Assembly (NCBI RefSeq): GCF_025420585.1
Contig: NZ_JAOEGB010000023.1
Location: 81,156-145,155, forward strand
Reading direction: 5' to 3'
DNA length: 64,000 bases
Source of the DNA: Planotetraspora sp. A-T 1434
Lineage (GTDB): Bacteria > Actinomycetota > Actinomycetes > Streptosporangiales > Streptosporangiaceae
The translations under genes and the position numbers were made by a program. Under the pieces are notes generated by a model. The model ran no database searches and was not told the origin of the DNA. It worked only from the letters and a program-made list of their open reading frames with translations. This document shows, piece after piece, positions 10,505 through 19,646 of this stretch (position 1 is its first letter; each line of letters starts with the position of its first letter).

Positions 10505-13366
10505 GTGAGCCTGGCCGAGGGCGTGCGGTTCGGGGTGTTAGGGCCACTTCGGGCTGAGGTGGAAGGGCGATCGGCGGGGCTGGGCGGACCCCGTCAGCGG
10601 GCTCTGCTGGCGCTGCTGCTGATCGCGCGGGGCAGGAATGTCTCGGCGGAGCGGATCCTCTCCGAGGTGTGGGAAGGCTCCCGGCTGCCTTCCGCGACGA
10701 CGCTTCATGGGCACATCAATGATCTGCGCAGGGCGCTGGAGCCGGAACGGGCCCCGCGCGCTCCGGCCCGGCTGCTGGTGCGAGAGGGGCCCGGATACGC
10801 CCTTCGAGTCGCCCCCGCCGCGGTCGACGCCGAACGCTTCACCGATCTGGGCGCGCGTGGCCGGCGGGCGCTGGACGACGACGAACCGGAACGCGCCGTG
10901 GAACTCCTCGGAGAAGCGCTCGCGCTGTGGCGGGGCCCGGCCTACGCGGACATCGGCGAGGCCGCCTTCGCCGTGCCCGAGGCGAACCGGCTGGAGGATC
11001 TGCGGGCCACGGTGCAGGAGGACCGGCTCGCGGCCGTCATCGCGTCCGGACAGCACGCCGCTGCAGTGGGCGAGCTGGAGGCTCTGGTGGCGGAGCGGCC
11101 GCTGCGGGAGCGCGGTTGGGAGCTGCTCGCCCTGGCGCTCTACAGGTCCGGGCGGCAGGCCGACGCGCTCGCCGCGCTACGCGCCGTGCGCAGGCGGCTG
11201 GCCGACGAGCTCGGCATCGACCCGGGACGAGGACTGCGCGACCTGGAAGCGGCAGTATTGGCCCAGGACCCGCGGCTGGCCCCCGTAGCCGCGAGGGCCG
11301 GCGGCGTGTCCACCTCCGGGCCGCAGGCCGCCGCTCCGGCACCGCCTTCGGGCAATCTGCCGTTCGCGCTGTCCAGCTTCGTCGGCCGCGGCGGCGACCT
11401 CGCCGCCGTCGCCGCTCTGCTGGACGGTTCCCGGCTGGTCACACTCACCGGCCCGGGCGGGGTGGGCAAGACCCGCCTGTCCCTGGAGGCCGCACGCGCC
11501 CGTGCCGACGCCGACGGACCCTGGCTGGTGGAGCTGGCGGGTCTGCACACACCCGAACTGCTCACCGCCACCATCGCCGCCGCCCTGGGCCTGCCCGCGA
11601 CGTCGTCCCCCGATCAGCTGGCCGGAATGCTGGCCCACCGCGACCTGCTGATCGTCCTGGACAACTGCGAGCACCTGCTGGTTCCCGCCGCCATGCTGGC
11701 GCACACCCTGCTGGCCCGCTGCGGTGGCGTGCGGATCCTGGCCACCAGCCGCGAACCCCTGGGCATCACGGGGGAGACCGTCTACGAAGTACAGCCCCTG
11801 CACGCCGACACGGACGCCACAGAACTCTTCCTCCGCCGCGCGGCCGCCGCCCAGCCCGGCTGGGTGCCCGGGCCGGGCGAACTCGGCAGGATCGCCGACC
11901 TGTGCGCGGGGCTCGACGGCGTCCCGCTGGCCATCGAGCTCGCCGCCGCGCAGTGCCGTACGCTCTCCGTCGGCCAGATCGCCGATGCCCTGCGGGACCG
12001 CTTCACCCTGCTGGTGGGCGGGTCGGCCGGACGGCCGGACCGGCACCGCACGCTGCTGGACACGGTCACCTGGAGCGACCAGCTGCTGCAGCCGGCGGAG
12101 CGCCGGCTCTTCTACCGGCTCGGCGTGCTCCGCGCCGGCTTCGACCTCGAGGCGGCTGCCGCCGTCGGAGGAGTCGCTCCCGTGCTGGCTCCGCTTTCGG
12201 CGCTGGTCCGCAAATCGCTGGTCACCGCCGAACCTGGCACGGGGCCACGCCGCTACCGGATGCTGGAGACTCTGCGCCAGTACGCGCTGGGCGCGCTTTC
12301 TCCCGACGAACTGGCTGCCGCCGAGGAACGCCACCGCACGTGGGCCCTGACCCGGGCCGAGAACGCCGAACGCCATCTCCGGGGCCCGCAGGGGGCGGTG
12401 TTGCTGGAAGGGCTGAGCCGGGAGCAGCCGGAATTCCGGGCCGCTTTCGCCTCCGCGCTGGCGGCGGGTGACGGCGACTACGCGCTGCGGCTGGGCGCGG
12501 CGCTCCTCTGGTTCTGGTTCCGCATGGGCCATGTCGGGGAGGGGCTCGCCTGGCTGTCCGAGGCCTTCGCGGCCGCCCCGCAGGCCGGTCCGGGCATCCG
12601 GGCGCGTGCCCGGTTCGCTGTCGCCTCACTCCGCTACCTGGCCGGACAGACCGCGCAGGCTCACGAGGCGGCTCGTACGGCCGTGGGGGAGGCGCGCGAG
12701 GCCGGCGACCTGGTGACCGAGGCCGGTGCGACCGCCTACGCCGGCTACTTGGGCCTGCTGGCCGGGGTTCCTCTCGACGCGGCGTCCCTCGCCCGCACGG
12801 CCGTCGAGATCGCCCGGCGCAGCGCCCAAGGCTGGCTGGAGGCCGAGACGCTCATGATCCAGGGCATGGTGCTCCGAATCCTGGGGGACCTGCCGGGCGC
12901 GGACGCCGTCTTCCAGGAGGCGCTCGCCGCTGCCCACACCAGCGGCCATGATTGGGTCGCGGACGGGGCGGCCTGGTGCGACATGAAAACGGCCTCGGAC
13001 CGCGGGGACGGCTTCCGGGCACTGGCCATCGCGAGGGAGATCCTGGCCGCGATGGACCGTTACGGTGACATCTCCTTCTGGCTGGTGACGGTCCACAGCG
13101 CGGCCCGCGCGCTCGCGCTGACCGGACAGGCCGAGCAGGCAGCCGTGCTGATGGGCGCGGTGGAGGCCATCGGTGAGCGGGCCGGCGTCTCCCCGGAGCT
13201 GATGGACCCGATGGACGGGCCACGCGAGGCCGCCGCCGTACGCGGGGCACTGCCGCCGGACGAGTACGACCGCCACGCGGCCCGCGGGCGCACGCTGTCC
13301 CGGCGGGAGGCGAGCGCTTTGCTGGCCGACCTGATCGCACCTCGCCGAGTTCCAAGTGCGCCTTAG
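10505..13366 (+). CDS. AfsR/SARP-family regulator with NB-ARC and TPR domains (copy 1)
   Basis: 953 aa from GTG preceded by GGAGG. Residues ~8-95 form an OmpR-like winged HTH ('LGPLRAEVEG', 'RQRALLALLLIARGRNVSAERI', 'HGHINDLRRALEP'), followed by the bacterial transcriptional activation domain (~100-250). The STAND ATPase has P-loop 'GPGGVGKTRLSLE' near residue 315, a Walker B-like 'LLIVLDNCEHLL' and 'GLDGVPLAIELAAAQ' (GLPL-type). The C-terminal 400 residues are helical TPR-like. Such proteins activate secondary-metabolite genes, with ATP and ligand or protein sensing through the C-terminus. It is a close full-length paralogue of the gene at 14293, and two small secreted products are encoded between them. 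Confidence 0.93.
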   Translation: MSLAEGVRFGVLGPLRAEVEGRSAGLGGPRQRALLALLLIARGRNVSAERILSEVWEGSRLPSATTLHGHINDLRRALEPERAPRAPARLLVREGPGYALRVAPAAVDAERFTDLGARGRRALDDDEPERAVELLGEALALWRGPAYADIGEAAFAVPEANRLEDLRATVQEDRLAAVIASGQHAAAVGELEALVAERPLRERGWELLALALYRSGRQADALAALRAVRRRLADELGIDPGRGLRDLEAAVLAQDPRLAPVAARAGGVSTSGPQAAAPAPPSGNLPFALSSFVGRGGDLAAVAALLDGSRLVTLTGPGGVGKTRLSLEAARARADADGPWLVELAGLHTPELLTATIAAALGLPATSSPDQLAGMLAHRDLLIVLDNCEHLLVPAAMLAHTLLARCGGVRILATSREPLGITGETVYEVQPLHADTDATELFLRRAAAAQPGWVPGPGELGRIADLCAGLDGVPLAIELAAAQCRTLSVGQIADALRDRFTLLVGGSAGRPDRHRTLLDTVTWSDQLLQPAERRLFYRLGVLRAGFDLEAAAAVGGVAPVLAPLSALVRKSLVTAEPGTGPRRYRMLETLRQYALGALSPDELAAAEERHRTWALTRAENAERHLRGPQGAVLLEGLSREQPEFRAAFASALAAGDGDYALRLGAALLWFWFRMGHVGEGLAWLSEAFAAAPQAGPGIRARARFAVASLRYLAGQTAQAHEAARTAVGEAREAGDLVTEAGATAYAGYLGLLAGVPLDAASLARTAVEIARRSAQGWLEAETLMIQGMVLRILGDLPGADAVFQEALAAAHTSGHDWVADGAAWCDMKTASDRGDGFRALAIAREILAAMDRYGDISFWLVTVHSAARALALTGQAEQAAVLMGAVEAIGERAGVSPELMDPMDGPREAAAVRGALPPDEYDRHAARGRTLSRREASALLADLIAPRRVPSAP

Positions 13367-13493
13367 AACCGGTCCCTGACCAGGGCGTTTTCGGGACAAG
13401 TCATTTCCTAGTGCCCGCCAAGCGGCGACCCGCATCCTCGTTGTTGTGAAGCAAGCGCCGCCCCGCACGGGCGGCCCGACAACGAGGTGAACC

Positions 13494-13637
13494 GTGATCA
13501 AGCGAATCATGCGCACCGTGGCGACGGCCGCGATCGCTCTGGGAGTCATCGCCGGCCTGGGCGGTACCGCCGCCCACGCCGCCACCGGAGACCCCTCGCA
13601 GTGGTCCGTGACCGGCGACCCCTCCCAGTGGGGCTGA
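13494..13637 (+). CDS. 47-aa secreted peptide with duplicated TGDPSQW
   Basis: GTG at 13494 with a GAGGTGA ribosome site. The first ~29 residues are a classic Sec signal peptide: basic start 'MIKRIMRTV', hydrophobic core and an 'AHA' cleavage site. The predicted mature peptide is ATGDPSQWSVTGDPSQWG, two copies of TGDPSQW joined by SV. It is followed by a hairpin terminator at 13640-13690, so it can be its own transcript. It lies between two paralogous SARP regulators. No enzyme for modification is nearby. Possible roles are an extracellular signal or a small antimicrobial; neither is shown by sequence. Confidence 0.7.
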   Translation: MIKRIMRTVATAAIALGVIAGLGGTAAHAATGDPSQWSVTGDPSQWG

Positions 13638-13639
13638 TC

Positions 13640-13690
13640 CGGCCCCTTCGCGACGCCTGTCGTCAGGCGTCCTGCCCGTGATCGGGGCCG
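13640..13690 (+). terminator. Two-tier hairpin after the peptide gene
   Basis: Inner stem GACGCCTG (13652-13659) pairs perfectly with CAGGCGTC (13664-13671) over a 4-base loop. An outer stem CGGCCCC (13640-13646) pairs with GGGGCCG (13684-13690). It begins three bases after the peptide stop codon. There is no T-tract, as is common in actinobacteria. Confidence 0.65.
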
Positions 13691-13848
13691 CGTTCCGGCG
13701 GCCCCCGGCCCACCATCCCCACCCCAACCACCACCGCCCCAAGTTCACGTATCAACCCGCCATCACCCGCGGCCCGGGAGAAGAGCCCGGCCGCTCGGAG
13801 ACGCCCCCGCCGTAGAAGCGGCCCGGGGACCCAAGAAAGGACATTCCC

Positions 13849-14187
13849 ATGAACAGGCGTATCGCTGCCCGCATCCTGCTCGCCGCCTCGGCCGTGGCCG
13901 GTGGAGTGCTGGCCACCGCCGTCCCCGCCTCCGCGTACACGACCGGGGCGGGCAACGCGGTCTGGGTCGAGCCCGGCACCACCAGATCCTTCCTGGTGAT
14001 GTGCCCCTCGTACGCGCCAACGATGCTGACCAACACGATCAGCATCACCTCCGGCCCCGCCGTGTCGGTCTCCACCAGCCTGGACACCGACTCCGACGCC
14101 TTCAGCCGCGACAAGCTCACGGTGACGGCCACGAACGGAGGCGCCGTCCGCGTCTATGTGTCCGTGAAGGCGACCTGCAGCGACTGA
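13849..14187 (+). CDS. Small secreted protein of unknown function
   Basis: 112 aa; ATG follows AAGAAAGGA, a good ribosome site. Residues 1-29 are a Sec signal peptide ending 'AVPASA'. The mature ~83-residue part is rich in Ser, Thr and Val, with alternating strands and two cysteines ('VMCPSYAP' and 'KATCSD') that could form a disulfide, suggesting a small beta-sandwich. I do not recognise a family. It lies 211 bp after the secreted repeat peptide and before the second SARP, and the three may be functionally linked. Confidence 0.7.
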   Translation: MNRRIAARILLAASAVAGGVLATAVPASAYTTGAGNAVWVEPGTTRSFLVMCPSYAPTMLTNTISITSGPAVSVSTSLDTDSDAFSRDKLTVTATNGGAVRVYVSVKATCSD

Positions 14188-14244
14188 CGACCTGATCGTC
14201 CCCTCCGCCTCAGGGGGCCTCGGGGGGTTCTTGGATCGCGGCCG

Positions 14245-14260
14245 ATTCGGTTACCCTCGC
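14245..14260 (+). promoter_or_regulatory. Shared promoter motif upstream of the second SARP
   Basis: ATTCGGTTACCCTCGC, matching the motif at 10459-10474 in front of the first SARP. It is 32 bp before ATG 14293, against 30 bp for copy 1, which supports 14293 rather than GTG 14272 as the start. Confidence 0.55.
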
Positions 14261-14292
14261 ACAAGATCTACGTGAGTGTGCGAGGGAGGCCG

Positions 14293-17202
14293 ATGGGACG
14301 GGTCGATGCCGCCGCTGTGCGGTTCGGGGTCCTGGGTCCGCTCCAGGCCGAGCGGGATGGACGGGCAATCCGTCTGGGAGGCCTCCGTCAGCGAGCGGTA
14401 CTGGCCGTCCTGCTGATCGCCCGGGGGCGCATGGTGCCCGCCGAGCGGATCATGTCCGACGTGTGGGAGGGGTCCACTCTCCCGTCGCCGACCACCCTCC
14501 ACGCGTACGTCTCCGAGTTGCGCAGGGCGCTGGAGCCGGAGCGGGAGGCGCGCGCACCCTCCGGGCTCCTGGTCCGTGAGGGGCCCGGGTACGCGCTGCG
14601 AGCCGATCCGTCCGGGGTCGACGCCGAACGGTTCGCCGACTTGGCCGTGGCCGGGCGGCGCGCCCTGACCGGCGGAAGACCAGGCGCCGCCGAGGAACTT
14701 CTCAGCGAGGCGCTGGAGCTGTGGCGCGGTCCCGCCTACGCGGACTTCGCCGGGACCGGTTTCGCCCTGTCGGAGGCGGCACGGCTGGAGGGGCAGCGTG
14801 CCGCCGCATACGAGGACCGGCTGGCCGCCGCCATCGACCTCGGCCGGCATGCCGCCGCGATCGGCGAGTTGGAAGCGCTGGTGGCCGAGCAGCCGCTGCG
14901 GGAACGCGGCTGGGAACTGCTCGCCCTCGCGCTGTACAGGTCGGGGCGGCAGGCCGACGCCGGCGCGGCGTTGCGCGCGATACGGCGACGGCTCGCCGAC
15001 GAGCTCGGCATCGACCCCGGCCCTGGACTGCGCGACCTGGAGTCGGCCGTGCTCGCCCAGGATCCGCGGCTCGACCCGCGGCTCGATCCGCCGCCCGCCC
15101 GCGCCGCCGACACCACTGGCACCACCACCGTCTTCCAGACCGACCCCGCCGCAGAGGCCCGGCGCCCGGCGCCCACCGGCAACCTGCCGTTCGCGTTGTC
15201 GAGCTTCGTCGGGCGTACGGAGGACATGGCCGCTGTCCGCGGCCTGCTCGCCGACTTCCGGCTGGTCACCCTCACCGGCCCGGGCGGGGTGGGCAAGACC
15301 CGCCTCGCATTGGAGACGGCCAGAGGCCGTACCGGCGACGACGACGGGCCGTGGCTCGTGGAGCTGGCCGGTCTCACCTCGCCCGAACTGCTGCCGGCCA
15401 CCATCGCCACCACCCTGGGGATCCCGGGAGCGGCCACCACCGAAGCGGTGGCGGCCGTGCTCGCCGGGCGCCGGCTGTTGCTGGTGCTCGACAACTGCGA
15501 GCACCTCTTGGACGCGACCAGTGCCCTCACCGGCGTACTGCTCAGCCGCTGTGGTGGCTTACGCGTGCTGGCCACCAGTCGCGAACCGCTGGGCGTGGAA
15601 GGCGAGGCGGTCTACGAGGTCCCGCCGCTCGACCCGGCCGGAGACGGCACAGAACTCTTCCGAAGCAGGGTCGCCGCGGCAGTTCCCGCGTGGACCCCCG
15701 ACCCGGGCGACATCGACCGGATCCCGAGGCTCTGCGCCGGTCTTGACGGGATCCCGCTCGCCATCGAACTGGCCGCCGCGCAATGCCGGATGCTCTCCGT
15801 CGGCCAGATCGCCGACGCCCTGGAAAACCGCTTCGACGTGCTGGTCGACGGTCCGCTCGACCTGCCGGCCAGGCATCGTGCGCTGGAGGCCACCGTCGCC
15901 TGGAGCCACCAGTTGCTCGAGCCCGAGGAGCAACTGCTCTTCCACCGCCTCAGCGTGTTCGCCGCCGGATTCGATCTCGACGCCGCGGGCGCGGTCGGGG
16001 CCCGGACTCCCGTCCTGCCTTCGCTGTCGGCCCTCGTTCGCAAGTCGCTGGTCAGCGTCGAGCCCGGCACCGCACCCCGCCGGTACCGGCTGCTGGAGAC
16101 GCTGCGTCAGTACGCGCTGCGGGGGCTCGACCCGGACGACCTCTCGCAGACCCAGGGACGCCACCGGGCCTGGGCCCTGGCGCAGGCCGAAAGCGCCGAA
16201 CGCAGGCTGCACGGCCCGCAGGCGGCCGAACTGCTGGCCCGGCTGACCCGGGAGCAGCCGGAGTTCCGGGCCGCCTTCGCCTCCGCGCTGGCAGCCGGGG
16301 ACGGAGACTACGCGCTGCGGCTGGGCGGCGCGCTGTACTGGTTCTGGTACCGCATGGGGCACATCGCCGAGGGCCTGTCCTGGATGTCCAGGTCTTTGGC
16401 CGCGGCGCCGGACGCCGAGCCGGCGGTCCGGGCGCGGGCGCGCCTCGCCGTGAGCGGGCTCAGCTATCTGGCCGGGAGGCCGACACAGGCGTACGAGGCC
16501 GTCGTGATGGCGGAACAGGAGGCCCAGGAGGCCGGCGACATGATCGTTGAGGCCTCGGCACGGGTCTACCAGACCCACTTCGGCGTGCTCGCCGGAATCC
16601 CCCTCGACGCTCCGGCACTGGCCCGCAGTGGCGTCGAGCTCGCGCGGCGTGCCGGAGAGGATTGGCTGATAGCCGAAGCGCTGATGGTGCAGGGCATGCT
16701 CGCCCGGGTCATGGGTGACCTTCCGGCCGCCGCCGCCGTACTGGCCGAAGCCGTCGCCACCGCCGACTCCTGCGGACACGACTGGGCGGCCGGTTCCTCG
16801 GCCTGGGCCGGGATGAAGACGGCATGCGATCGCGGCGACGGACGGCGCGCGCTGGAGATCGCGGCCGGCATCCTGGACGCGCTCGACCGCCACGAGGACG
16901 TCACGTCCCGGCTTGTGCTCATGCACACCGCTGCCCACGCACTCGTGCTGACCGGCCAGGCCGAGCAGGCGGCGGTCCTTATGGGGGGAGTGGATGCCGT
17001 CGGCCGCCGGGTGGGCTTCTCCCCGGAGCTGATGGACCCGCTGGACGGCCCCCGCGAGGCCGCGGCCGTACGCGACGCCCTCACGCCGGACAGGTACGAA
17101 CGCCTGGCGGCGCAGGGCCGCGAACTGTCCCTGCCGGAACTGACCGCCTTCCTGATAGTTCGGCTCGCGGAGTACTCCCGCCGCACAGGGTCGGACACGT
17201 GA
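14293..17202 (+). CDS. AfsR/SARP-family regulator with NB-ARC and TPR domains (copy 2)
   Basis: 969 aa from ATG 14293, preceded by GAGGGAGG; an in-frame GTG at 14272 has no ribosome site. The layout is the same as copy 1: winged HTH ('FGVLGPLQAERDGRAIRLGG', 'LHAYVSELRRALEPE'), BTAD, STAND ATPase with 'GPGGVGKTRLALE' near residue 330, 'LLLVLDNCEHLL' and 'GLDGIPLAIELAAAQ', and a long TPR-like C-terminus with 'AFASALAAGDGDYALRLGGA' almost identical to copy 1. A linker insertion with repeated 'LDPRLDP' precedes the ATPase. Similarity along the whole length indicates a tandem duplication that enclosed the secreted-peptide genes. Confidence 0.93.
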   Translation: MGRVDAAAVRFGVLGPLQAERDGRAIRLGGLRQRAVLAVLLIARGRMVPAERIMSDVWEGSTLPSPTTLHAYVSELRRALEPEREARAPSGLLVREGPGYALRADPSGVDAERFADLAVAGRRALTGGRPGAAEELLSEALELWRGPAYADFAGTGFALSEAARLEGQRAAAYEDRLAAAIDLGRHAAAIGELEALVAEQPLRERGWELLALALYRSGRQADAGAALRAIRRRLADELGIDPGPGLRDLESAVLAQDPRLDPRLDPPPARAADTTGTTTVFQTDPAAEARRPAPTGNLPFALSSFVGRTEDMAAVRGLLADFRLVTLTGPGGVGKTRLALETARGRTGDDDGPWLVELAGLTSPELLPATIATTLGIPGAATTEAVAAVLAGRRLLLVLDNCEHLLDATSALTGVLLSRCGGLRVLATSREPLGVEGEAVYEVPPLDPAGDGTELFRSRVAAAVPAWTPDPGDIDRIPRLCAGLDGIPLAIELAAAQCRMLSVGQIADALENRFDVLVDGPLDLPARHRALEATVAWSHQLLEPEEQLLFHRLSVFAAGFDLDAAGAVGARTPVLPSLSALVRKSLVSVEPGTAPRRYRLLETLRQYALRGLDPDDLSQTQGRHRAWALAQAESAERRLHGPQAAELLARLTREQPEFRAAFASALAAGDGDYALRLGGALYWFWYRMGHIAEGLSWMSRSLAAAPDAEPAVRARARLAVSGLSYLAGRPTQAYEAVVMAEQEAQEAGDMIVEASARVYQTHFGVLAGIPLDAPALARSGVELARRAGEDWLIAEALMVQGMLARVMGDLPAAAAVLAEAVATADSCGHDWAAGSSAWAGMKTACDRGDGRRALEIAAGILDALDRHEDVTSRLVLMHTAAHALVLTGQAEQAAVLMGGVDAVGRRVGFSPELMDPLDGPREAAAVRDALTPDRYERLAAQGRELSLPELTAFLIVRLAEYSRRTGSDT

Positions 17203-17272
17203 GGGACCTGCTCACCGCCATCGCTCCGCCCTCAACCGCCGTCCCGCTGTTCCGCCACATCGCCGAGCGTCG

Positions 17273-18934
17273 TCACGCTGGTCTCGTCGGGCGCGAGAAG
17301 ACCTCCGTGATCCGTCCCGCGCTGACCTTCAGATGGCGGCTGACCTGTACGGCCTGGAGCATTCGCCGGTCGTGTGTGACGAGCAGCAGTGTGCCCGGGT
17401 AGTGCGCCAGCGCCGACTCCAGCTGTTCGATGGCGGGTAGATCGAGATGGTTGGTCGGCTCGTCGAGCACGAGGAGGTTGACGCCCCTGGCCTGCAGCAA
17501 CGCCAGAGCCGCACGGGTCCGCTCGCCGGGTGACAGGGTCGCCGCCGGACGCGTCACGTGCGCGGCCTTCAGCCCGAACTTCGCCAGCAGCGTGCGGACC
17601 TCGGCGGGTGGCATCGGCGAGACCAGCGCCCCGAAGGCGTCGAGCAGAGGCTCGTCTCCGAGGAAGAGTCCTCGTGCCTGGTCCACCTCTCCGACCACCA
17701 CGCCGGGGCCAAGCGAGGCGTGACCCTCCTCCAGGGGGAGCCGGCCGAGCAGCGCGGCCAGCAACGTGGACTTGCCCGAGCCGTTGACCCCGGTGATCGC
17801 CACCCGCTCGGCCCAGCCGATCTCCAGATCGACGGGACCAAGCGTGAAGGAGCCACGGCGGGCGATCGCGCCGCGCAGGGTGGCGACGACGGCTCCGGCG
17901 CGGGGCGCGGCGGCGATCTCCATGCGCAGCTCCCACTCCTTGCGCGGCTCGTCCACCACCTCCAGCCGCTCGATCAGCTTCTCCGTCTGCCGAGCCTTGG
18001 CGGCCTGCTTCTCAGTCGCCTCGACCCGGGTGTTCCGCCCGATCTTGTCGTTGTCGCTCATCTTGCGGCGCGCGTTCTTGACGCCCTTCTCCATCCAGGC
18101 GCGCTGGGTGCGAGCGCGGAGCTCGAGCTGGGCGCGGGTCTCGGCATACTGGTCGTATTGCTGTCTGGCGTGCGTCCGCGCGACCTCGCGCTCGTCCAGA
18201 TATGCCTGGTAGCCGCCGCCGTACAACCGCACCTGCTGTTGGGCCAGGTCGAGCTCCAGCACGCTGGTGACGGTCCTGGCCAGGAACTCGCGGTCGTGGC
18301 TGACCAGCACCGTGCCCGAGCGCAGGCCGGTCACGAACCTTTCCAGCCGGTCGAGCCCGTCGAGGTCGAGGTCGTTGGTCGGTTCGTCGAGCAGGAAGAC
18401 GTCGTAGCGGCTCAGAAGCAGCGAGGCGAGCCCCGCGCGGGCCGCCTGGCCGCCGGACAGCGAGGTCATGGGCTGGTCGAGGTCGATCGTGAGGCCCAGG
18501 TCGGCGGCCACCTCGCCGGCGCGCTCGTCGAGGTCCGCGCCGCCCAGTGTGAGCCAGCGCTCCAGGCTCGTGCTGTAGGCGTCGTCGGCACCCGGCAAGC
18601 CCTCGACCAGTGCCTGCGTGGCGGCGTCGAGGTCGCGCTGTGCCTCCGCGACGCCGGTGCGGCGGGCGAGGAACTGTTGGACGGTCTCGTCTGGTCTTCG
18701 CTCCGGCTCCTGGGGAAGGTGGCCGACGACCGCTGTGGCCGGGGAGAGCCGGATGTCGCCTTGCTCCGGCGCGTCGAGGCCGGCGAGCAGGCGGAGCAGC
18801 GTCGACTTGCCCGCTCCGTTGACCCCGACCAGCCCGATGACGTCGCCGGGGGCGACCACGAGGTCGAGCCCGGAAAACAGGACCCGCTCGCCGTGCCCGG
18901 CCGCGAGGTCCTTCACGACGATGGTTGCGCTCAT
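17273..18934 (-). CDS. ABC-F family ribosome-associated ATPase
   Basis: 553 aa with two ATP-binding cassettes and no membrane segments. Domain 1: 'GVNGAGKSTLLRLLAG', signature 'LSGGQAARAGLASLLL', Walker B 'VFLLDEPTNDLDLDGL'. Domain 2: 'GVNGSGKSTLLAALLG', signature 'LSPGERTRAALALL', 'LLVLDEPTNHLDLPAIEQ'. Between them is a charged helical linker ('QQYDQYAETRAQLELRART' onward) of the type that reaches into the ribosomal E/P site. ABC-F proteins act in ribosome protection or translation regulation; several give resistance to ribosome-targeting drugs. It is 36 bp downstream of the XRE-cupin regulator, so the two are likely co-transcribed. Confidence 0.92.
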   Translation of the reverse strand: MSATIVVKDLAAGHGERVLFSGLDLVVAPGDVIGLVGVNGAGKSTLLRLLAGLDAPEQGDIRLSPATAVVGHLPQEPERRPDETVQQFLARRTGVAEAQRDLDAATQALVEGLPGADDAYSTSLERWLTLGGADLDERAGEVAADLGLTIDLDQPMTSLSGGQAARAGLASLLLSRYDVFLLDEPTNDLDLDGLDRLERFVTGLRSGTVLVSHDREFLARTVTSVLELDLAQQQVRLYGGGYQAYLDEREVARTHARQQYDQYAETRAQLELRARTQRAWMEKGVKNARRKMSDNDKIGRNTRVEATEKQAAKARQTEKLIERLEVVDEPRKEWELRMEIAAAPRAGAVVATLRGAIARRGSFTLGPVDLEIGWAERVAITGVNGSGKSTLLAALLGRLPLEEGHASLGPGVVVGEVDQARGLFLGDEPLLDAFGALVSPMPPAEVRTLLAKFGLKAAHVTRPAATLSPGERTRAALALLQARGVNLLVLDEPTNHLDLPAIEQLESALAHYPGTLLLVTHDRRMLQAVQVSRHLKVSAGRITEVFSRPTRPA

Positions 18935-18970
18935 ATCCTGACCGATGCTAGCCAGCGCCCCGCGCGGAAG

Positions 18971-19573
18971 CTAACGGTTACCCGCCGTCCCAGGTTTCGG
19001 CGAACGCGGTTTCGCGCGGACGTGCATGCGCTCGCCCTGCGGTCCGAACAGGCTGAGAATCTCCACCGGCGCCTCTCCGGCGCTGCCGAACCAGTGCGGT
19101 AGCCGGGTGTCGAACTCCGCGGCCTCCCCGGCCTTGAGGATGACGTCGTGCTCGCCGAGCACCAGCCGGAGCTTCCCGCTGAGCACGTAAATCCACTCGT
19201 AGCCCTCGTGCGTACGCGGATCGGGTTCGCGGCGGGTGGTGCCGATGACCATCTTCCACGCATGCAGCCCGCCGGCGTGCTGAGTCAGCGGCACAACCGT
19301 CAAGTCCTCGTGCTTGATCGGCTTCAACCGCACCCGCGGGTCACCGACCGGCGGCGCGCCGACGAGCTCGTCGAGTGGCACCTGGTAGGCGCGCGCGAGC
19401 GGCAGCAGCAACTCCAGGGCAGGTCTGCGCTCGCCGGATTCGAGGCGGGACAGGGTGCTGACCGAGATGCCGGTGGTCTCCGCGAGCTGGGCCAGGGTGG
19501 TGCCGCGCTCCTTGCGCAGCGCGCGCAGCCGCGGGCCCACGAAGGCCAGGACCGCGGCGTCGGCGTTTGCCAT
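18971..19573 (-). CDS. XRE-family regulator with C-terminal cupin
   Basis: 200 aa from ATG 19573. The N-terminal HTH_3 'LRALRKERGTTLAQLAETTG' and 'ISVSTLSRLESGERRPALEL' is a standard XRE domain. The C-terminal half is a double-stranded beta-helix cupin ('HEGYEWIYVLSGKLRLVLGE', 'LKAGEAAEFDTRLPHWFG'), which usually binds a small ligand. It is divergent from the TrxR-like/methyltransferase fusion with 73 bp between starts, so it probably controls that gene and itself. The ABC-F gene follows downstream. Confidence 0.9.
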   Translation of the reverse strand: MANADAAVLAFVGPRLRALRKERGTTLAQLAETTGISVSTLSRLESGERRPALELLLPLARAYQVPLDELVGAPPVGDPRVRLKPIKHEDLTVVPLTQHAGGLHAWKMVIGTTRREPDPRTHEGYEWIYVLSGKLRLVLGEHDVILKAGEAAEFDTRLPHWFGSAGEAPVEILSLFGPQGERMHVRAKPRSPKPGTAGNR

Positions 19574-19646
19574 GTCGGCAATATTACTTGTCAGCTCGAG
19601 GGCGTCAGGAGCACCGTGGGCGAAGGCTACGAGTGAAGGGACACCC

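Noticed and set aside
11177..12532. 451-codon minus-strand frame inside the first SARP
   Set aside because: Gln/Gly/Arg-rich composition of a codon-mirror frame; the plus-strand protein has complete domains over the same range.
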